Assembly (NCBI RefSeq): GCF_002895005.1
Contig: NZ_POWF01000001.1
Location: 784,344-848,343, forward strand
DNA from: Hanstruepera neustonica
GTDB taxonomy: Bacteria; Bacteroidota; Bacteroidia; Flavobacteriales; Flavobacteriaceae
DNA length: 64,000 nt
Direction: 5' to 3'
Shown: in pieces, positions 62,731-64,000 of the stretch
Numbering within the stretch: position 1 is the stretch's first letter
How the letters are laid out: each line of letters starts with the position of its first letter
Translations under genes and position numbers: made by a program
Notes under the pieces: model-generated
Told to the model about the DNA's origin: nothing
What the model saw: only the letters and a program-made list of their open reading frames with translations
Database searches by the model: none

Positions 62731-64000
62731 ATGAAAATAATTATTGCTGGTGCTGGTGAAGTGGGATTTCATTTAGCAAAATTATTGTCTTACGAATCAC
62801 AAGAAATAACCCTAATAGATACTAATAAAGATAGTTTGCTTTATGCAGATAATCATTTGGATATCAAAGTTATTAAAGGAGATGCTACCTCTATATCCAT
62901 TTTAAAGGATGCACGCGTTGAGTCCAGTGACTTGGTTATAGCCGTAACCTCATCAGAAACCACCAATATTACTGTTTGCGTTTTAGCAAAACAACTGGGA
63001 GCAAAACGGACCATTGCTAGAATTTCCAATACCGAATTTATTAATCATAAAGATGAGGTTGGTTTTACCAAATTTGGAATTGATGAGTTAATTTCTCCTG
63101 AAGCATTGGCAGCATCTGAAATTAGATTATTACTAGATCAATCAGCTTTTAGTGATACCTACGCTTTTGAAGGTGGCGCCTTAACTATGGTTGGATTTGA
63201 TTTGTCCAGAACAATGGCTTTTGCTGGTAAAACTGTTAAGGAGGCGGCTCAAATATTTCCGGAGATACATTTTGTGCCAATAGCTATTCAACGTTTTGGA
63301 ACGCAGTTTACGATTATTCCAAGAGGAGACACGCAACTGAAAGAGGGCGACCATGTTGTTTTTATTACTTCGGAAGGTGGTGCAGAAGAGCTTTGCAGAA
63401 TTACTGGTAAAGCCAATACTGATATCAAGAATGTCATGATTTTAGGTGGTAGTAAAATTGGTTATAAAACGGCTCGCGATTTAGCTAATAGTAAATTCAA
63501 TGTTAAGTTAATTGAAAAAGATAAGACACGTGCATTTGATATAGCCGATGAATTACCCAATGTATTAGTTATCAACGGAGATGGAAGAAATGTTGATTTA
63601 CTGGAAGAAGAAAATATAGCAGATATGGATGCCTTTATTGCTGTTACTGGTAATAGTGAAATTAATATCATGTCGAGTTTAGTGGCAAAATCTAAAAATG
63701 TCAATAAAACCATTTCACTAGTAGAGAACATGGACTATTTTGAGTTGTCCCAATCCATAGGAATAGATACACTTATCAATAAAAAGCTTTTGGCAGCCAA
63801 TAATATTTTTAGATATGTTAGACGAGGTGATGTGGTTGCCATGACCAAGCTTAACAACATGAATGCCGAACTTTTGGAATTTAAAGTGAAATCAACTTCG
63901 AAAATTTGCAATAAACTCATCAAGGATGCTGGTTTTCCAAGATCGGCTATTATAGGAGGCGTTATACGAGATAATATTGGCTATATAGCCTTGGGTGATT
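62731..64000 (+). CDS. trkA: Trk potassium uptake regulatory subunit TrkA (3' end outside window)
   Basis: The frame is open from the ATG at 62731 to the window end, about 423 codons; a full TrkA is about 450. Two RCK units are visible. The first begins MKIIIAGAGEVGFHLAKLL with the NAD glycine motif and LIDTNKD acid; the second begins near residue 230 with VMILGGSKIGYKTARDLA. Each is followed by a TrkA_C domain. TrkA sits on the cytoplasmic face of a TrkH/KtrB-type channel and gates K+ uptake with NAD(H) or ATP. The partner trkH probably lies just downstream, outside the window. Confidence 0.94.
   Translation, partial: MKIIIAGAGEVGFHLAKLLSYESQEITLIDTNKDSLLYADNHLDIKVIKGDATSISILKDARVESSDLVIAVTSSETTNITVCVLAKQLGAKRTIARISNTEFINHKDEVGFTKFGIDELISPEALAASEIRLLLDQSAFSDTYAFEGGALTMVGFDLSRTMAFAGKTVKEAAQIFPEIHFVPIAIQRFGTQFTIIPRGDTQLKEGDHVVFITSEGGAEELCRITGKANTDIKNVMILGGSKIGYKTARDLANSKFNVKLIEKDKTRAFDIADELPNVLVINGDGRNVDLLEEENIADMDAFIAVTGNSEINIMSSLVAKSKNVNKTISLVENMDYFELSQSIGIDTLINKKLLAANNIFRYVRRGDVVAMTKLNNMNAELLEFKVKSTSKICNKLIKDAGFPRSAIIGGVIRDNIGYIALGD

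Overview
The window is a 64 kb stretch of AT-rich bacterial chromosome from the Bacteroidota, most likely family Flavobacteriaceae. The assignment is inference from gene content and signals. Promoter-like boxes match TAnnTTTG, and the primary sigma factor is a short RpoD without region 1.1. There is a lipoprotein Omp85 (TamL type), a PorT/SprT type IX secretion protein and a GYDIA-type GHMP kinase beside HMG-CoA reductase. The division cluster lacks murF and ddl, and FtsZ has a very long acidic linker.

Layout. 1-4.5 kb: a copper/heavy-metal handling cluster (end of a Cu+ P-type ATPase, HMA-CDF transporter, DUF305 protein, CusB-like adaptor, HMA lipoprotein), ending beside the 3' end of a tRNA-Phe gene. 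4.8-12.5 kb: an envelope operon (coaX, outer-membrane protein, TPR protein, lptC, CNNM/CBS protein, PpiD-like foldase). 12.6-22.4 kb: a secreted orphan, the GHMP kinase-HMG-CoA reductase pair, two tandem POT peptide transporters, a thioredoxin-like protein, ComEC and an NlpC/P60 lipoprotein. 22.4-31.2 kb: a solitary C5 DNA methyltransferase, lpxB-(membrane protein)-surE, a Prc protease with a DppC-like permease, engB and an alpha/beta hydrolase.

31.5-46.9 kb: a complete flavobacterial division/cell-wall cluster, mraZ-rsmH-ftsL-ftsI-murE-mraY-murD-ftsW-murG-murC-ftsQ-ftsA-ftsZ. The genes are tightly packed or overlapping. The cluster is preceded by three 10-bp-spaced GTGGT repeats that look like MraZ operators, and it is followed by a terminator and a GatB/YqeY gene. 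47-64 kb: housekeeping genes (MtfA-like peptidase, CBS protein, rpe, rpoD, pnp, rpsO, accD, fbaA, tamL, an rRNA/tRNA methyltransferase, porT, ubiE/menG and the start of trkA), with two small secreted orphans.

The most unusual locus is at 47.5-47.9 kb. An 83-residue GIY-YIG nuclease gene sits between a broken copy of the 5' half of tRNA-Arg(UCG) and an intact tRNA-Arg(UCG). The duplicated piece runs from the mature 5' end of the tRNA to anticodon-loop position 37. The nuclease start codon lies 4 nt after the break, and its stop codon lies 1 nt before the intact tRNA. The dead half has also received a perfect 20-bp palindrome at the D-loop/D-stem junction. This looks like a minimal mobile element that inserts into a tRNA anticodon loop and restores the tRNA with its own copy of the 5' half.
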